DNA from: Arenicola marina
Lineage: Eukaryota > Annelida > Polychaeta > Arenicolidae
Reading direction: 5' to 3'
NCBI GenBank assembly: GCA_964019135.1
Contig: OZ025248.1
Location: 38,495,670 to 38,559,669 of the forward strand
DNA: 64,000 nucleotides
The translations under genes and the position numbers were made by a program. Below are positions 23,181 to 36,350 of this stretch, piece after piece (the stretch's first letter is position 1; each line of letters starts with the position of its first letter). The notes under the pieces are model-generated. The model ran no database searches and was not told where the DNA came from. It saw only the letters and a program-made list of their open reading frames with translations.

Positions 23181-23925
23181 AGGGGTTCGCCACATCCATT
23201 TTGACAGTGGGTTGTGGAGTGGGCGATGATGGCCAGAGCTCACAGCTTACGACAAGGGTGCATGGTGACCGCCTTATCCGGACCGCCAGTGACCATATGG
23301 CCCCATGACAAGGAGTGACTAGCGTGGGTGAGCGGGGGTGGGGGCGTGGGTTGGGGGGTATAGGTTAATAGGTTGCAACTTAGTTGTACCAAGCGTTAGA
23401 TCTATCATAGTGTACCGCATGCAAGGTGTCACTTAGTCCTAGATGTCACGCTTCATCGCGACGCCATGGCTGGATTGGTGTTTTAGGCCACCTTGATGCA
23501 CACATGGGCTGAACAGGGCCATCAGCGCGCCCCAAGCGTACCAAAACATGACGTCACAGTCATAGGTTGGCCAATACACACCTTACCATGCGTCACTTTG
23601 TTTGTCTGGAAAGTCGTGCCTCTTGAGAAGAGCCTTTACAGTCACTGAAATGAGGCATCAGGAGGTTGACAAACCCAAACCGCTCGATATGGTGTCTATA
23701 CCATTACAGTGTGATCTGCGCAGTGTTGAAGAGCTTCAAACACATCAGGCAGAGTACATGGACAGGTGAGGACATAAGGAACACGGATATCATGCCGCAA
23801 CGCCACGACATGGATGGATTGGTAGTTTAGGCCACCTTTGTGTACGCATGCGCTAAACCGGGGCTTCCGCGCAACACAAGCGTACCGCTGCTGGCTGTAT
23901 GTATCGCCCTACACTTGGGGCTGCC

Positions 23926-23931
23926 AATAAA
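23926..23931 (+). terminator. Candidate poly(A) signal for C1
   Basis: AATAAA in the same 'ctgccaataaaa' context as after B1 and C2. Confidence 0.4.
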
Positions 23932-23971
23932 AACATCGACACGCCTCACCATGCGTGTCTTCGTTTGTTTG

Positions 23972-24142
23972 TCGTGAGGAGGGCTCTTAGTTTTGAGGAG
24001 GGCTCTTAGTCTTAAGGAGGGCTCTTAGTCTTGAGGAGGGCTCTTAGTCTTGAGGAGGGCCCTTAGTCTTAAGGAGAGCTCTTAGTCTTGAGGAGGGCTC
24101 TTAGTCTTGAGGAGGGCCCTTAGTCTTGAGGAGGGCTCTTAG
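23972..24142 (+). repeat. 19-bp minisatellite, about 9 units
   Basis: Unit 'ttgaggagggctcttagtc'. The copy II counterpart (61,934-61,975) has about two units. Confidence 0.9.
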
Positions 24143-24375
24143 AGTATTTTGCCTAAAGAACTAGGAAGTATAAAAAAAACAGCCGACCGGTGCGGTGTGT
24201 ACTGTTACGGTGCTACTCGGTGGGCTGTGTATAGTTGTGTAGTGATTAAGCTTAGCGGTTCATCCCATTCAAAAGTATCAAGCAGACTACCTGGACAGGT
24301 GAGGCCTAGAGGAACAACAATGGGAGTGATCGGCACATCTCAATGCCTATACCGATCACCGAATTCACCATCAGT

Positions 24376-25830
24376 TACATTTCCCAGTGGTGTCCAGGAG
24401 CCCGTGACACCACAGATTACGTCACGCTCCACTATCCGTGATCTTTTCTTCGGCATACCCCGACACTTTCCGCCTGAACAATATCATTTCGAATTTACCT
24501 CACCGCACCTTTACTAGCTGCAGCATTTCTTATGCAATATTTCACTGATGTCTGATGTTTTTTTTCTTACCTTTCCTTAATGATCATACATCCGCAGACA
24601 TGAAAGTTTTCAATCTAGTAATCAAAATAAAATCTGAATATATGATGCGCCGTAGATGCAGAAAAGTTCATCACGACGGTATCCACCGCAACCACGACTG
24701 TGGTGTCCATGGCGACGGATACCACTACTGATAGCGCTCTGGACCACAGTGATGGTAAAACATCCGTTCCGTCACACACTAAAAATAATTCAAAAATTGT
24801 ATTCCGATATTTCCCTTAACAAATTAACAGTAATATTTATATACATCAATAATATAATCGGTCATGCCGTATAAGAGGAACAAGAACGTTATATGGAAAT
24901 GATTTCGTAAGGTTCATTCATTGCTTGGCACCTAGCACCATGCCTGCCTCTCTACCTGCTGTTTTTACTTGACAGTCACCCTAACCATAGTGATAATAGC
25001 GGTGATTGTGGCAGTGGTCGTGGCTGTGGTGGTGGCCGTGACGGTCTGCCTGATTTGTAGGTAACGATAATGTCCAAAAATGCTAAACAAAACATAATGA
25101 CATAGAATATGATACATGACGAAGAAGGGTTTATATAGGGTATATGTTGATCAGTTTCTTTCATTATAAGTACGTCCTCTTTCAGCCATATCACCATGTT
25201 AACTAACAACTCTCATTCTTTTCCAACAGAAAGAGAAAAGAAAACAGCTCGTCACACGAGAATAAAACTGCCTCTGCCCAGTAACAGCCCAGCGGCATGA
25301 TGACGTCACACGTATCAGCTTGTGTTGATGACGTAGATCCGTATCACACAGCGCTACCTGGTGGCGGCCCACGGCCATGGGGGCCGCAACCAGCCCAGGG
25401 CTTGAATGACGTCACCAAGCCGGCCACAAACCTGTAAGGCACCGGTCCGCCCTCACTAAACCTTATTGCCAAGATGCCAAAACCCAATCCCAAGGCAGTA
25501 GATAAGCCTAACATCGGAGCGGATCTTTACACCGAGGTGGTTAAGGTGCGGCCGAGGAAGAAACTGGTGCTAGATAAGTCTCCGGGGGAGGAGGATGTGG
25601 AAGCTAATTATAACGGGTCTGATACGACCGAGGCGGGGGACAGGGCATCGTACGACCTCGTGATGCAGGAAAACAATGGGTACGGCACCCGACAGGGAGT
25701 GGGTGGCGAGAGGGGAGAGAGGGCCACGGTGTGGATGGGGAAGAACTCCCCCACGAGGGCTGCCAAGATGGCGACCAGGACGAACATAGATCCCTCCCTG
25801 TCAAAGCCTAAGTCACGCCGGACCTGGTTG
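24376..25830 (+). pseudogene. A2: class A receptor remnant
   Basis: Only the last 57 or so bases of lectin exon 1 remain (24,376-24,432: ISQWCPG...DYVTLHY), with the exon end and donor deleted. A short stalk exon (24,656-24,754) and the transmembrane exon (24,976-25,060, IIAVIVAVVVAVVVAVTV) are intact. The tail exon starts at 25,230, meets an in-frame TAA near 25,279, and has further small indels near 25,435-25,470. The class A tail (LYTEVVKV, SYDLVMQEN, GYGTRQ) is then readable to about 25,780 before diverging. A clear pseudogene with no signal peptide or ectodomain. Confidence 0.8.
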
Positions 25831-27280
25831 GGCAACTGGAACCCGTGCACGATACCCAGTGAGAGTTCGAACCTTAAACTTAACTCGGGTCGGTTTTTCA
25901 TTTGTCGCGACCCGTATAGACCCGACCGACGCCAGAAGTAGTCTTGCCAGTTTTTTTAACTGAAACTTGAAACCAACCGAGACACGTAACGATAGAATAC
26001 AACGATGGGTGAATAGCAGTGTCTCTAACGCTTGATCGGGGATAATCAGGCAAACAGTTGTAGTGATTCCTGAAATTTGGTGACACAATTATTGCACAAC
26101 AAACTGGCAAAAAGTGGTTTGACATACCCTGCACCCAGCACGTCCCCGTCGTCTGTTGCCGCTGGTCGCCCGAGATTTGTAGCCAAATGCACGCCGCAAA
26201 CACTTTCAAGCTTCAAGGTGTCTGCCTTATCATAGAACCTGATAGACACGTAACCGGTTCAGAGTTGTTTAGACCTTGCACTCGGAGCTGATCCTTACAA
26301 CGGGTGCACAAAAATAAACGTTATCTACTTGAGTGTCTAAATGAGTGTTTGTGGCCAGTAATAGGTTGATCAATGTGTCAAACGTTCGAGAGATGCGGGG
26401 AACCGGCTGTCTAGACCTGGTTTTACCCTTCGCCTTTGAGCCCTTGTCTTTTTTCGTTTAATTGCAGATATTCTATAGTTGAACCATATCAAAACCTTCG
26501 CCTTCACTTCATCTTCCATGCTCACAAACTCTCGGCACGGGGCTGGGAGGGCAGCGTCAGCGTCTGCAGGCCGGTCAATGCACACTTCATTATTTAACCT
26601 CACCATCTCATTTTGCCCCTGTGAGTTGCTACGGCTAACTGTTTTGTTTGGGTATGCATGTGTTTAAGCGCGTAATGCACTTATGTTCTCATCTTGATGT
26701 GTAGCTCACTGGTAGCTCATTTGGAGAGGCTTGTCCAAAAGTTTGCTATTAACGCATTAGCATTAAGAGGTAGGCCGGGCGCCCGTCAGCCGATCCGCGG
26801 TAGAGTAAATTAAGTCTTATAGTAAGGGTTTTTTTGGTGACCACCACCGAGTTCGGACTCCGGAAACAGCGTTAGCTTTTACGGAGACGAGGTTACATTC
26901 TATTCTACTTATACGCACATCGTTAGAGCTTAACTGGGTCTAAGTAATGTTCTATGTTCTGTTATTTTTGTACGCAACCCATTAGAGCTTGATGGCTGTG
27001 TCTAACAAATGTTCTACGTTCAACATTCATGCGCAATCCTTTGGGTCGACTGACTGGGTCTAACTGTAATACTATAGTTCTATCCTATTTATTATTCCGC
27101 GTTTATATGTTACATCCATATATATATATATATATATATATATACAACTAATCTATATATCGTGGATCGAATAATTGAAATGAATTGAATATTCTATTCA
27201 CTGGTAACATTCAGGACATCAACAGCTATATGACGGATCAATTGGACAAATGCCCGTGCGCACATTACGAGGGCGTTATG
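25831..27280. other. Spacer after A2
   Basis: About 26,030-26,860 matches 63,218-64,000, so copy I extends at least this far. The matched part has an open frame on the minus strand in both copies (26,370-26,606 and 63,576-63,761, sharing CIDRPADADA and IWFNYRIS), but with many substitutions and different ends. No known domain is seen, so no gene is called. A (TA)n tract lies at about 27,117-27,146. Confidence 0.45.
27117..27146. repeat. (TA)n microsatellite
   Basis: About 14 TA dinucleotides in a row. Confidence 0.95.
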
Positions 27281-29340
27281 AATGAAACCTAAGCATGGCC
27301 AGAACGCCATCTGGCGAAGAAACAGGCAGTTAAGTGTCACCCTGAGTCCTGTGCCCGGCACCCGGAAAGTTCGAGGGGAAAATTCATTTCCTTATGCTTG
27401 CCTCAGAATTGAAGTCTGCAAATGTAACCAGATCATAGGTGTCCAGTATGTAGCCACAGGATAGATGTCCCATATGTACCCAGGTCCTAGGCATTCCTTA
27501 AGTTACACATAATATAGGTGTCCCATCCTGGGTGTTTCATGTGTTGCATATATCACAGGTGTTCCATATTTACACAGACCCTAAGTCTCATATTTGCCCA
27601 GATCATATCTGTCCCATAAGCTTAGCATAATATATTTTTAATATTGTCTGGAAATCTATAATTTTATCAGGTCTATCACGCGCTGTAGTAGCAATATTGG
27701 CTTAATGGGGATCATAGTTCTAACGGATTGCTCAGATTACTACAGGTTGGCTGAAGAAACCATATTGACAATGATCAGTGACTAAATAGTGACCACTAGT
27801 GGCAAACAAAACTCGGATCAAGTTACGGCCACACGTCGGCATGCTTTGAGAGCTGGCTGCATACACCAGTTTATAGTGTTGAACAGGAAGTCGCCACGGA
27901 CAGACGGATCTACTTATTTATTCGACATGAATTAAACGTGTTTTCATCGCATGTTAATCAGTATCGGATCCTGTCGCCCACTACCTCCTCCCCCCTACAC
28001 CCCCCCTTCCACCCACCCCCCTCCCTCCCCACATCCACCAACCCACATGTATACTATTGAGCCGCACCGCCACAAAGCACGGCCAGAAGCCCTTGAATAA
28101 AGACCCTCAACCCCCACCGACTGGCTTACCACTGCCGCTATGAGCCGACCGGATTTGTTCGGTAGACAGCACAGAAAGAGTCAGCGATGTGTATGTATAC
28201 CGAGTCAGCAGCCCTTATTTGCTCTGGCTAACTCCCGTAAATTGCGGAAAGGCAAATACCCATCAATTATTTAATTATTATATAGTGATGTTCCAGTCCC
28301 GGGCGGGCGGAGGTGGGGTGGGGTGGGGGGCGGGGGGGAGTAGTATAACATTGCTGGCTTTGGGAAGGTTCCTCGGAAAAAGCCTCCACTTTTTCACCTC
28401 CAAAATCCTCTCGGAAGGGTTATCATTGTGCCATTGACCCGTTCTTGGCATTTCGCAGGCTCCGGCAAACTCGATTTACGGACACTGATGTTGGCCCCCA
28501 TGATGACACCAGAACTTCCCTGTCGTCCTATATAAGTTTAGGATTGGTGCTTAATGAAATATCAGTTCAGTGGGACAAATGTATGAATATTTTAGATCTA
28601 TTGGTGTATTTCTTTAAAAGAAAAGTCTACCGCATTACTGGGCGTCCTGTAATATAATAGTGTCTAAATAAAGTAAAATAAATAAACTGAATAAAAAAAT
28701 CCCCCTGAAGTGGGGCAATAAATTACCAAGACAAGAGCAAAACACACAGTGAAATAATATATTATATGACCCAGTTTGTCGACAACAAAGCCTTATTTAC
28801 TGAGGAACCAGTAAGTTCAAAGTTCACCATCACCGAGTGGTCTGTGGTAAGCACTACTCTTGTCAACAACTCAAGCCCGGCCCGGCTATATGTGAGCCAT
28901 GTACGTGGGGTGATGAGGCCGACCATATATAGCTGAGTTACACCAAACACCAGCAGGCAATGTGCGTGGTTTGGCAAGCTGTCATGAGGAAGTAGCAGAG
29001 CGGATACTGCACGATGGGTAATAATATAATATACAATATAATCTTTATGATAGTTATGAGGAAAACTCGTTGCATGTGGGTGGCGGTGTAGTGGTCTGTT
29101 CCAGTCGCTATAACACAGAGCTCGTGGGGAGGTGGATACGTGAAGAAGATCCTGTAGAACACAGTGACTGTATGGACTCACAATACGTATACAAACCTGC
29201 TCGCTATCACCCAGTCTTGTGATTTCTCAGTGGGACAGTCCGCCGATTATACGATCATTGCCGACTCCGTTTAAAGTGGTTGATTCCGTGAAATTACAGG
29301 CCGTCAAGGGAATACGCCTATAGTTGTATGCTGTTAACGG
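27281..29340. other. Spacer and 5' flank of A3
   Basis: No gene. About 27,420-27,625 holds degenerate repeats of 'cataggtgtcccatatgt'. A G-rich run lies at 28,305-28,342 and an A-rich 'aataaagtaaaataaataaa' at about 28,664-28,684. From about 28,780 the sequence resembles the 5' flanks of the other lectin genes. Confidence 0.5.
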
Positions 29341-29347
29341 TAGGAGA
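29205..29347 (+). promoter_or_regulatory. Conserved proximal 5' block of A3
   Basis: Same landmarks as upstream of B1, B3 and A4 ('gatcattgccgactcc', 'gtatgctgtt', 'ggtaggagaatgg' across the ATG). Putative promoter and 5' UTR. Confidence 0.35.
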
Positions 29348-32300
29348 ATGGAACCACCGATCATTGTGACGTGTGCGCTACTCATCCTCGGGTTGGTGTC
29401 CAGGGTGTCAGGTCTGGCAAAAGCTAAGGATAAACAAGCGGAATCGCTTGTTATGCACGTCACTTACAATACAACACAGTGCTACAACAGTCCCTTCTCC
29501 CAACAGTTGTGTTTTAACGACACGACGATTGAGATAACGGACGCCGTGTATGGAGTAAGTCCGTGTAAAGCTAATCGCACTGAATGCTGCCCGGATCTCG
29601 ACGACTGCACCATCCCGGTCGAAGAGAAGGATCCTGTCCGTCGCATTGACTATTACAATCAGATTCTGAGCAACTGTAACAATAAACAGACATGTCATGG
29701 CCTTCAAGCGCTATGGATTGGCAACATTACTCAGTGGTGTCCAGCTGCCTCTGGCGAAACGAATTACGTCACGCTCCACTACACGTGTCTCACAGGTAAT
29801 ATCAACAGCTGGACGTTTGTTTTGATAAGCCTGTGCCACTGACCAACCAGCGATCCCTCCTGTCATTAACATAAATACATAAGTAAATACATAAATACAC
29901 AAATAATAAATGAGTTATTTGACAATATGAGCATAACAATGCATGGGTCTCAGTTGAATGTTTAAAATATGTTACTTTTTGCCCCAACATTCTATTTGTG
30001 AGATGCACGACATATTTATCATTTTTCCAGCAGAGATGCCTCATCTATACCCCAAGTAACTTCCAACGTCACGGTTGACTTGATTTTTTGGGTTGAATCT
30101 TGACCAATTTAAAACATTCTTTTGTCGTACGGTGACATTCAACTTGACACGGGGTCAACATTTTAAGCGCTTCGGGCCTTTAATGGTGATGACTTCCCCC
30201 CTCCCCCTTTCCGCCCCTGCCCCCGCCCCTCGGTCGTAAGTTTGTACAACGTACGCCCTTGTACACGTACCCCTTGACGAAATACTGGATCCTCACCTAT
30301 ATCTCATATTGTTTTCCTGTACAATTCTTCTTCGATCAAGTTATTGATCATATTTCATATTCTGCACTTCAATTGCATTTATAAAAGGAAAATACGTTAC
30401 AAAAATCACCATTAGTTATATATCATTCTGTGTCAATAGATATAAATCGGTGGCCATGTCAAGGAGATGCTTTCAGGCAATACACATGTGTTATAGAAGC
30501 AGACAGGCTTAGGACTACAGGAACCGCAACGACTGACGTAACCATATCAGCGAACAGCACCACCACCTCCAAACCTAGCCCAGGTTATCCAGTATCCACG
30601 GCAACCGCGACTGTTGTATCTACGGTGACCGATGTCATTGATGATGATGGTGATGATGATGGAGGAGGTGATGATGGTGATGATGATGGAGGAGGTGATG
30701 ATGATGATAATGATGATGATGGAGGTGGTGATGATGATGATGATGATGATGGAGGTGGTGATGATGATGATGATGATGGAGGTGGTGATGATGATGATGG
30801 AGGTGATGATGATGGAGGTGGCGATGATGATGATGATGGAGGTGGTGATGATGATGATGATGGTGACGATGATGGAGGTGGCGATGATGATGATGATGGA
30901 GGTGGTGATGATGATGATGGTGATGATGGAGGTGGTGATGATGATGATGATGATGATACTAATTGTAAGCCATAACATAAGTCTTTAACTGAGTCTATGT
31001 GATTGTAAAAGTTGATATATTTCACTTGACATGACTGTATTCAAAACAGATTTGATCATGATCAGTCATTTACTCGGATTCGATCGAGGTCGAATGTATG
31101 CCAAATATTTACCAAAGATCAATTAATGGCACTATATTTAATACATGATTCAAAAATGAATAGGACAATGCTGGACAAAATAATTAATCAGAAATGAACA
31201 GGTTGCCGTATTTAGCTTCCTAACTTTGACTCATTGTGTTGACGCGCCTATTTCAACCATGCTTCATACTTTATACTTTACAGCAACCCAAACCATAGTG
31301 ATAATAGCGGTGATTGTGGCGGTGGTCGTGGCTGTGGTGGTGGCTGTGACGGTCTGGCTGGTCTGCAGGTAAGACTCCTGTCTAATGATGCACAATAACA
31401 CATAACGACATAATGACTTAGACGTCTGCAAACGATGCTTAAATTAATCAAATCAGACACGCTCAATATTGATCAGAATATTATATCTTCGATCTGGCGG
31501 AGAGTACAGAGAAATTCGTTCACAAAGTCGATCCCCAAAAAGCCGAGGTACTCTATATAAAGGCTGCATAATTACCAAGGCCGGAAATCCCTCTAAATTA
31601 CTAGATGCAAAACATCATTAAACGCGCCTTGCCAGAAATGCTGAAAATTTCAGTATCCCAAATCACCCCCAGAAAACAAGAAGCCATGATTAAAAAAGCT
31701 TTCTGACTGAATAGCTCAAATGCCACATATTAATTTGCATCCGTCGAAAGACGTCATAAAGACGTGTTGCCAGACATATTCGACAATTTTATGTTGATCA
31801 CTCTCCTTTATTATGCGTAGGCCTACGTCCACTCACATCTATGTCGCTATTTAAAGTCATCACTGTCATTCCTTTCTAAACAGAAAGAGGAAAGCAGACA
31901 ACAGATCAGAAGAAAATAAAACTGCCGCCGCCCAGTCAGCGCCAGGAATGATGACGTCACACGTATCAGCGTGTGTTGATGACGTAGATCCGTATCACAC
32001 AGCGCGACCTGGTGGCGGCCCAGGGCCACAGGGGCCGTCACCAGCCCAGGGGCTGAATGACGCCACCAAGCCGGCCACAAACCCGTATGACACCTGTCAG
32101 CCCCTCACTAAACCTATGGTTACCAAGAAACCGAAACCCAATCCCAAGGCCGTAGATGAGCCTAACATCGGAGCGGATCTCTACACCGAGGTGGTTAAGG
32201 TGCGGCCGAGGAAGAATGTGGTGCTCGATAAGTCCCCGGGGGAGGAGGATGTGGAGGCCAATAATAATGGGTCTGATATGACTGAGGCGGGGAACAGGGC

Positions 32301-32526
32301 ATCGTACGACCTCGTGATGCAGGAAAACCATGAATACGGCACCCGGCAGGGGCTGGGTGGGGACGGGGAGGGAGAGGGGCGCGGGGTGGATGGAGAGGGG
32401 GAGGGAGAGGAGCACGGGGTGCATGCGGAGGGCCATCCCCACGAGGGCCGGCAAGATGGCGACCAGGACATACCGACAGACCCAGACTACGACCTGGTTA
32501 TGACAGAGAACAACGTCTACAACTAG
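29348..32526 (+). CDS. A3: class A receptor, single lectin domain and acidic stalk (547 aa)
   Basis: Intact exons 29,348-29,795, 30,497-30,964, 31,284-31,368 and 31,884-32,526 total exactly 548 codons. A signal peptide (MEPPIIVTCALLILGLVSRV) leads after a short linker into one SUEL-like domain (about residues 44-147); domain 1 of the other members is missing in frame. The stalk begins Thr/Ser-rich, then becomes about 110 residues of Asp/Gly (DDDDGGGD repeats, 30,641-30,955). The transmembrane exon encodes IIAVIVAVVVAVVVAVTV. The class A tail is full length, with DPYHTAR, NPYDTCQP, DLYTEVVKV, ASYDLVMQEN, DYDLVMTENN, and Pro- and Gly/Glu-rich stretches. The start is the ATG equivalent to the paralogues' start; an in-frame ATG-less extension to 29,324 is less likely. 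Probably a membrane receptor; the acidic stalk may bind calcium. Confidence 0.82.
30641..30955 (+). repeat. Coding GATGATGGAGGT-type microsatellite
   Basis: Runs of GAT interrupted by GGAGGTG, in frame within the A3 stalk exon, encoding acidic Asp/Gly repeats. Splice sites on both sides (ATAG at 30,496 and GTAAGC at 30,965) and phase are kept. The antisense and other-frame open frames are repeat artefacts. Confidence 0.9.
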
Positions 32527-34383
32527 GTGATTGGAGCTGTCGGAGGATTTCGGACGAGTTCACAAAATATATCGCTGACACAGAGAACGGCCGTCAACGG
32601 ATACACACTATACACCGAAAAGAGTGTGCATTGGCATATTTCATTCAATCGCGTGCGGTTTGTGGTCCTATGAATGGAAAGATCACCGTACGAGGCACAG
32701 AGACGGGTTCACTAGTAGCCAAGTTGTTCAGCTATGGCAGGCAAGCCAAGCTCATAATATACTCATAAAACCAACGCTTCGACTCAAATGGAAGTACGTC
32801 TGTAGCGGACCTCTAGTTTTACCCCGAGATAGACACACATTGTGTGGTATCTTCAGTTTTACTCAAATATAGACGCGTATTATGGTCTACTGAGGTTTAC
32901 CCAGAGCTGCTGAATTGCCTTTTAAATGTTGTGCGCCCGAGCGAACAAGCAAAATATATAGCTGTAACGGAATTACAGGAGAACCATTGCAGTGCGCTAG
33001 AAGACATTCCGTGTTTTTGTGTATAGTGGTGTCCGACATCTAAACACAGAAGACATTCAGTGTCGTCGTGCATTCTGGTATATGACCTGCAAATCCTTTA
33101 TATCAACGTGTAGCCGTTCAAACAACTTGGTTACAGCAAACGATCGCATAATGTTCAGTGTCACGTATCGTATCTGCTACAATAACTGTCTGTGTGGATC
33201 TGTCGGTCTATTATAGTGTGTGCCCTTCTAGGTCAACCCATTCCATGTGTGACATCAAATAATAATTAGAAATACTAATGTAAACAAAGTAACAATTTAA
33301 GCTATTGTATATCGCGGTAGTTAACTTGTTTAGATGTTTAATTGATTTGATCAATATCATCATTGTACAGTCCTATCTATACTGTCTCATCCACTTGTCA
33401 TGGTCGGTTAGTAGCGCTAATGTTACTCTCCCAAATGTACCGCCGATAAATAAATGTTTATGTCATGCTACCTTAATCACGTTGAACTTTTACAACCCTT
33501 CTTATTGCGGTCTTTGCTCGTAGATATGTCCTTATCAGTTGGACATCGTCCTAATTAAACATACGCTCATCGCCTACGTTTTCCGTCGTCAAACAAATGG
33601 CGTATCATTTTCTGTACAATCGTCTTCTTGGATATGAAAAGCCAGTTCTAAGGTGATCACAATATTGACTTAAGCGCCCGCTCGCTATAAGAACCATAGC
33701 TGCAGCGGGCAGGTGTGTTTATGCTTGTGGTTTCCACCTCCACCCAAACGTGTCGCTACCGCCTGCCAATGAAAGCTATATAGCCTGAATAAATGAGTAA
33801 AGTTACTCACACGAAATACATATCAGATTCATACGTATTCTTATATATGCTACGGTCCGTGTGGGTTGTCGGTCTCTGTAGTGTCTTTAGTGGGACATCA
33901 GTCGGCTAAAACATAAGTTCGTCGATGCTATGTTTTCTGTTGTCAAACATATGGCCCCGTTTTTGCTTAAAAACGAGCTGGTGGTATATAAATGGTCTAT
34001 CAGCAAAGGGGGTCACAACATCGCAGGCCTTCCTCACAATATTTGCTTATGCCTGCGTAATTACTGTAATTACGTGTAGCGACATCTAGCGAAGGAAGAG
34101 ATAATGTCGCAACCATACATTTTGGCATAGAACCAGAGAGAGCAGCATAGTTTAGTTGTTCCTTTTTTTCTGGAACTATATGTCCTGTTACATCGGTTGA
34201 TGTATTAGGATCATTGGAGACGAGTGACGTCATCGAGCAAAGCGAAAGTCGCGCCGGATCTATTTGCGTAACAGGAAGCGTTGCTTGCACGACCACCATG
34301 CTGGAATGAATATTGGATTCAACTTTTTCATGCGGCTCGACACCAGGTGTAACTCTTGTACGTTTTGTAGCGCTGAGACATGA
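32527..34383. other. Spacer after A3
   Basis: No gene. Parts (about 33,200-34,330) are a diverged copy of the spacer after A1 (about 3140-3790) and A4 (about 43,000-43,570). Confidence 0.5.
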
Positions 34384-36350
34384 CTGGACACATCACGACC
34401 GGACACATCACGATCGGACACATCACGACCGGACACATCACGACCGGACACATCACGACTGGACACATCACGACCGGACACATCACGACCAGACAAATCC
34501 CGACCGGACACATCACGGCCGGACACACCACGACCGGACACATCACGACCGGACACATCACGACCGGACACATCAAGACCAGACAAATCCCGACCGGACA
34601 CATCACGGCCGGACACATCACGACCGGACACATCACGACCAGACAAATCCCGACCGGACACATCACGGCCGGACACACCACGACCGGACACATCACGACC
34701 GGACACATCACGACCGGACACATCACGACCAGACAAATCCCGACCGGACACATCACGGCCGGACACACCACGACCGGACACATCACGACCGGACACATCA
34801 CGACCGGACACATCACGACCGGACACATCACGGCCGCACACACCACGACCGAACACATCACGACCAGACAAATCCCGACCGGACACATCACGGCCGGACA
34901 CACCACGACCGAACACATCACGACCAGACAAATCCCGACCGGACACATCACGGCCGGGCACACCACGACCGAACACATCACGACCAGACAAATCCCGACC
35001 GGACACACCACGACCAAACACATCACGACCAGAAAAATCCCGACCGGACACATCACGGCCGGACACACCACGACCGAACACATCACGACCAGACAAATCC
35101 CGACCGGACACATCACGGCCGGACACACCACGACCGGACACATCACGACCGGACACATAACGACCGGACACATCACGACCGGACACATCACGACCAGACA
35201 CATCACGACCGAACGCATCACGACCGGACACATCACGACCGGACACATCACGACCGGATACATCACGACCGGACACATCACGACCGGACACATCACGACC
35301 GGACACATCACGACCGGACACATCACGACCGGATGCATCACGACCGGACACATTACGACCGGACACATCACGACCGGACACATCACGACCGGACACATCA
35401 CAACCGGACACATCACGACCAGACACATCACGACCGGACACATCACGACCGGACACATCACGACCGGACACATCACGACCGGACACATCACGACTGGACA
35501 CATCACGACCAGGCACATCCCGACCGGACACATCACGGCCGGACACACCACGACCGGACACATCACGACCGGACACATCACGACCGCACACATCACGACC
35601 GGACACATCACGACCGGACACATCACGACTGGACACATCACGGCCGGACACATCATGACCGGTCACATCACGACCGGACACATCACGACCGGACACATCA
35701 AGACCCGACACATCACGACCGGACACATCACGACCAGACACATCACGACCGGGCACATCACGACCGGACACATCACGACCGGACACATCACGACCGGACA
35801 CATCACGACCGGACACATCAGGGCCGGACACATTACGACCGGACACATCACGACCGGACACATCACGACCGGTCACATCACGACCGCACACATCACCACC
35901 AGACACATCACGACCGGACACATCAAGACCAGACACATCACTACCGAACACATCACTACCGGACACATCACGACCGGACACATCATGACCGGTCACATCA
36001 CGACCGCACACATCACCACCAGACACATCACGACCGGACACATCACGACCGGACACATCACGACCGGACACATCACGACCGGACACATCACGACCGGGCA
36101 CATCACGACCGGACACATCACGACCGGACACATCACGACCGGACACATCACGACCGGACACATCACGACCAGACACATCACGACCGGGCACATCACGACC
36201 GGACACATCACGACCGGACACATCACGACCGGACACATCACGACCGGACACATCACGACCGGACACATCAAGACCAGACACATCACTACCGAACACATCA
36301 CTACCGGACACATCAGACGGACTGGACATATCACGACCAGACACAATGCC
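34384..36350 (+). repeat. 15-bp minisatellite, about 130 units
   Basis: Unit 'ggacacatcacgacc'. Variants (agacaaatcccgacc, ggacacaccacgacc, cggcc) recur in longer blocks, giving a higher-order pattern mainly at 34,490-35,120. The 15-base period keeps three frames open for over 650 codons (HHDRT and TGHIT on +, VSGRD on -); these are artefacts. It lies within the A3 spacer at a point where the A1 and A4 spacers have none. Confidence 0.95.

Larger units (their letters stand above)
23181..24375. other. C1 to A2 spacer
   Basis: No gene. Holds two copies of the roughly 200-bp 'tttaggccacctt' spacer repeat (23,400-23,615 and 23,785-23,970), the candidate C1 poly(A) signal at 23,926-23,931, and a 19-bp minisatellite. 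Matches 61,130-62,190 in copy II. Confidence 0.6.

Noticed and set aside
26370-26606. Minus-strand frame shared with 63,576-63,761
   Set aside because: Kept open in part, but with many replacements, different ends and no recognisable domain; not enough to call a gene.
30547-31025. Antisense Ser/Pro and Ile/Thr frames, and a Met-rich + frame
   Set aside because: Shadows of the GAT/GGA microsatellite; the Asp/Gly frame is the one that fits the splice sites and phase.
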